Positions 6,373 through 8,120 of a stretch of DNA of 8,120 nucleotides are shown piece after piece. How positions within the stretch are numbered: the stretch's first letter is position 1; each line of letters starts with the position of its first letter. The notes below the pieces were generated by a model that saw only the letters and a program-made list of their open reading frames with translations, made no database searches and was not told the origin of the DNA. Source of the stretch: an uncultured Dorea sp. (GTDB taxonomy: Bacteria > Bacillota > Clostridia > Lachnospirales > Lachnospiraceae); the NCBI GenBank assembly GCA_948844705.1, contig CAQNVT010000155.1, forward strand, positions 1 through 8,120, written 5' to 3'. A program made the position numbers and the translations under genes.

Positions 6373-6398
6373 TGTTTTTAAGATATCTTTACACTTAT

Positions 6399-6427
6399 TA
6401 GACGCGGCTTTTCTTAATATGGTTACA
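6399..6427 (-). promoter_or_regulatory. ECF-type promoter of the sigma/anti-sigma operon
   Basis: On the - strand TGTAAC (6422-6427) is followed after 17 bp by CGTCTA (6399-6404). This fits the -35 (TGNAAC) and -10 (CGTC) pattern of Bacillus SigM/SigV/SigW/SigX-type ECF promoters. The start would be near 6392, about 58 nt before the ATG. Its position directly upstream of an ECF sigma gene supports autoregulation, which is common in the family. Confidence 0.72.
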
Positions 6428-6436
6428 ATTTCCGCC

Positions 6437-6484
6437 AAAAAATATAAAAGACCGATTGACTCCGTTCCACACGAGCCAATCGGT
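6437..6484 (-). terminator. Intrinsic terminator of the GNAT/membrane-protein operon
   Basis: Read on the - strand, ACCGATTG (6484 downward) pairs with CAATCGGT (ending 6451): 8 bp, then one mismatch, 3 more bp (CTC/GAG) and a 10-nt loop. The U-rich tail CTTTTATATTTTTT follows (6450-6437). It begins about 10 bp after the stop of the membrane-protein gene and insulates the ECF promoter just downstream. Confidence 0.9.
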
Positions 6485-6494
6485 TATCCGGCTT

Positions 6495-7190
6495 TTACAT
6501 CCGTATCAATATAAAAAGTCCGATACATCCTGCAATGCCTGTGATATATAAGAGCCCGATCACACAGGCGCTCTTCTTTCCTGCATGCCACTTGGCAACA
6601 GACAGATACATCGCGCCCAGTACATCCAGAAGAAAGCAAAACTGCAGGATCCCCTGCACGAAAGCTTCCTTCGCACTGATCTTTCCAGAATCTTTGCTAA
6701 GCCTTATAACCTGTATGCCGTACACACCTCCCGGCACAAGGGACAGCCATGTGAGAAAAACAGTAATGCCAAGAAGCACAAAATATCCCGGAAGCCAGAA
6801 TGCTCCGAAAATCAGGGCAATCCCACGGGTTCCCATAATGATCCCAAGCCCTCCGATACCGTAGATCAGAAATGCACACATAAAATTAACAATAAAAAAT
6901 ATTACCAGACCATACTTATGAATCAACATACCTTTTATACAAAATCCGACATCCCGCTTTCTGCACGCGGCGAAGGACTGGACAATATTTAAAACCCCCA
7001 GCGCAAACACAGCAAAAAAATATACTCCGCACAGAATAAAATATACGGGAAGCACCCACCCTATATGCTCCATATCAGGGCCACACAACTTAGAAGCCAC
7101 TGCAAAATAAAGGATATTAAGCGGAAGACATAAGGTAAGCGCTATAATATAAATCATCGGCAGTATCACTCTTCCGTCCCTATTCTTCAT
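6495..7190 (-). CDS. Multi-pass membrane protein of unknown function
   Basis: A 231-residue, very hydrophobic protein. By eye there are about six membrane segments, near residues 8-31, 43-72, 92-112, 122-150, 175-198 and 208-229. Basic loops (CRKRD at 76-80, and the stretch around 163-173) suggest the positive-inside orientation. I do not recognise a family or catalytic motif. The start is placed at ATG 7190, nine bases after GGAGG, rather than at an upstream codon at 7238 that would add a 16-residue Arg-rich tail lying wholly within the GNAT gene. It overlaps that gene by 11 nt, so the two are probably co-translated, and a terminator follows its stop. It could be a small transporter, a regulator of the envelope or the target of the acetyltransferase; none of these can be shown. 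Confidence 0.78.
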   Translation of the reverse strand: MKNRDGRVILPMIYIIALTLCLPLNILYFAVASKLCGPDMEHIGWVLPVYFILCGVYFFAVFALGVLNIVQSFAACRKRDVGFCIKGMLIHKYGLVIFFIVNFMCAFLIYGIGGLGIIMGTRGIALIFGAFWLPGYFVLLGITVFLTWLSLVPGGVYGIQVIRLSKDSGKISAKEAFVQGILQFCFLLDVLGAMYLSVAKWHAGKKSACVIGLLYITGIAGCIGLFILIRM

Positions 7191-7728
7191 TCTTCTTTTC
7201 CTCCGCACATCCCTCTTTCCTGCTCTTACAGAACACATACCTTGGCAGCCCGCCGTACTTGAGATCCTTCGCGGCTATTTCATAACCGAGCTTAAGGAAA
7301 TTATTTACACTGTACTTATTATCCGGATGAGCTGTTCCCATAAGATACCGATATCCCTTTTCCCGGAGAAGTCTTTCCCCTTCCGCCATCAATTTATTTT
7401 GAATGCCGCGTCCTCTGTATACATCCTTTACCGCTGCAGACTCCATGTGCGCTACAAGGGCTTTCTCTTCCTCCGAAAGCTTCAGATAGCTTCCCAGATT
7501 ATCCTTCGCGTCAGCCGGGCAGCGTATAACAAGAAAGCCGGCAATCTCTCCTGAAACCTCTGCCTTTAATATAAAGCCTTCACGACTGACATGCCGGTAT
7601 AAAAATTCTCCATCATCAATACAAAACCAGTCAGGATGCTCCATCTGATGATAAGTCTCCTCCATAATATTAAGAATTGCAGGTACATCTTCTTTGCCCG
7701 CAGGATAGATCTGTATGTCTGAATACAT
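7180..7728 (-). CDS. GNAT-family N-acetyltransferase
   Basis: A 182-residue cytoplasmic enzyme of the Gcn5-related family, which transfers an acetyl group from acetyl-CoA to an amine of a small molecule or protein. The acetyl-CoA loop is V-Y-R-G-R-G-I-Q (residues 103-110, the R/Q-x-x-G-x-G/A motif), followed by the helix NKLMAEGERLLREKG. Motif B is HPDNKYSVNNFLKLGY (134-149), with the usual Asn and Gly-Tyr. The N-terminal strand and helix (about 5-30) fit the family's opening. The start is placed at ATG 7728, eight bases after AAGGAGG; the GTG at 7737 overlaps that SD and is rejected. The last residues (CAEEKKNEE) are charged, and the end overlaps the membrane-protein start by 11 nt. The substrate is unknown; polyamine, antibiotic and protein acetylation are all possible. 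Confidence 0.9.
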   Translation of the reverse strand: MYSDIQIYPAGKEDVPAILNIMEETYHQMEHPDWFCIDDGEFLYRHVSREGFILKAEVSGEIAGFLVIRCPADAKDNLGSYLKLSEEEKALVAHMESAAVKDVYRGRGIQNKLMAEGERLLREKGYRYLMGTAHPDNKYSVNNFLKLGYEIAAKDLKYGGLPRYVFCKSRKEGCAEEKKNEE

Positions 7729-7748
7729 CTTTCGCACCTCCTTAACAG

Positions 7749-8042
7749 TTATTGTTCACTCCGTTCACCACAAATAAACGTACGGATGCCGCTCACCATA
7801 AGTGTCAGATACCGAAGCACCGGCTCTGTAGCTATGGAAAATACAACAAACAGCATGATACATTCCGTGGACATTCCGGTTATGGCAAACAGCTCCGGCA
7901 AAAAGATGCTGCAGCCTAAAAGTCCGATAACACATCCTATCCATACCGCAATACGGACTGCGTTAAAGGGCTGACAGATCTTATACAGGATCATAAAGCC
8001 TACGATCGCCAGAAGCATGGTCGCCGCCGTGCTTTGATACAT
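7749..8042 (-). pseudogene. Probable C-terminal remnant of a cation P-type ATPase
   Basis: An open stretch of 97 residues with three strongly hydrophobic segments (about 8-22, 29-55, 60-82). The order ILYKICQPFNAVR, then a membrane segment, then FLPELFAI, resembles the last transmembrane helices of cation-translocating P-type ATPases, whose full length is 800-900 residues. None of the catalytic parts (DKTGT, nucleotide-binding domain) is present. An in-frame TAG (8043-8045) directly precedes the first ATG, and the DNA beyond reads as an IS110-type transposase in another frame, so the gene looks broken. No SD precedes the ATG. An intact small membrane protein is the alternative. Its stop is 20 bp before the GNAT start. 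The ATPase assignment is from memory of the family and only moderately sure. Confidence 0.55.
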
Positions 8043-8119
8043 CTATAACGGTTCGTAATTTCAGGATGTTTCTTGGATTTGATTAAAGCATTTGCAACTT
8101 GCACCAAAACTGGTTTAAA
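8024..8119 (-). mobile_element. IS110-family transposase fragment (near C-terminus)
   Basis: On the - strand, entering from the window edge, one frame reads FKPVLVQVANALIKSKKH, then PEITNRYRCIKARR. This is strikingly like the conserved C-terminal region of clostridial IS110-type transposases, where such a block is normally followed by R-G-H-K-K-A-I and about 20 more residues. Here that tail is missing: after the arginines the frame gives seven unrelated residues and stops at 8000-8002. The element therefore ends abruptly against the ATPase-like sequence. Only about 32 residues are visible, so the subgroup cannot be assigned. Confidence 0.65.
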
Positions 8120-8120
8120 A

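Noticed and set aside
7191..7238. Upstream start for the membrane protein, adding 16 Arg-rich residues.
   Set aside because: It lies wholly inside the GNAT gene; ATG 7190 has GGAGG nine bases upstream.
7729..7737. GTG 7737 as the GNAT start.
   Set aside because: It overlaps the AAGGAGG ribosome binding site; ATG 7728 has ideal spacing.

Overview
The window looks like chromosomal DNA of a low-to-mid-GC Firmicute of class Clostridia, most likely a gut Lachnospiraceae. The basis is the strong AGGAGG-type ribosome binding sites, the intrinsic terminators, the ECF sigma/DUF4179 pair, the YkuD transpeptidase with a lysine-rich N-terminus, and the FapA/DUF342 protein. I cannot fix the genus from sequence alone.

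Layout. Positions 1-1880 (+ strand) hold the end of a three-gene operon: a FapA (DUF342) protein cut by the window edge, a CheX/CheC-like phosphatase and a single-domain CheY-like response regulator. A long, probably bidirectional terminator (1921-1979) separates it from the rest of the window, where every gene is on the - strand. Read in transcription order from the right edge: (a) 8120-7749, an IS110-type transposase fragment fused to what looks like the last ~95 residues of a P-type ATPase; (b) 7728-6495, a GNAT acetyltransferase and an unrecognised six-segment membrane protein overlapping by 11 nt, closed by a terminator; (c) 6427-4696, an ECF-type promoter, an ECF sigma factor and its DUF4179 anti-sigma partner, also overlapping by 11 nt; (d) 4688-4502, a geneless stretch with interlocking inverted repeats and a triple, helically phased direct repeat; (e) 4417-2966, a membrane-anchored L,D-transpeptidase; (f) 2858-2038, a 53-residue small protein coupled by a 4-nt overlap to a HAD phosphatase that starts at TTG.

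How the genes may work together. The sigma/anti-sigma pair and the downstream cell-wall cross-linking enzyme suggest an envelope-stress block: the sigma operon carries its own ECF-like promoter (TGTAAC, 17 nt, CGTCTA), and the transpeptidase has a separate promoter with possible response-regulator sites. FapA, CheX and CheY look like a compact signalling module. FapA is linked to flagellar assembly in other bacteria, but no flagellar structural gene is visible here.

The least explained parts are the structured 4531-4690 region, the three-gene FapA/CheX/CheY module, the small protein at 2697-2858, and the chimeric junction near 8024-8045. I see no CRISPR array, rRNA or tRNA, and no clear defence system.
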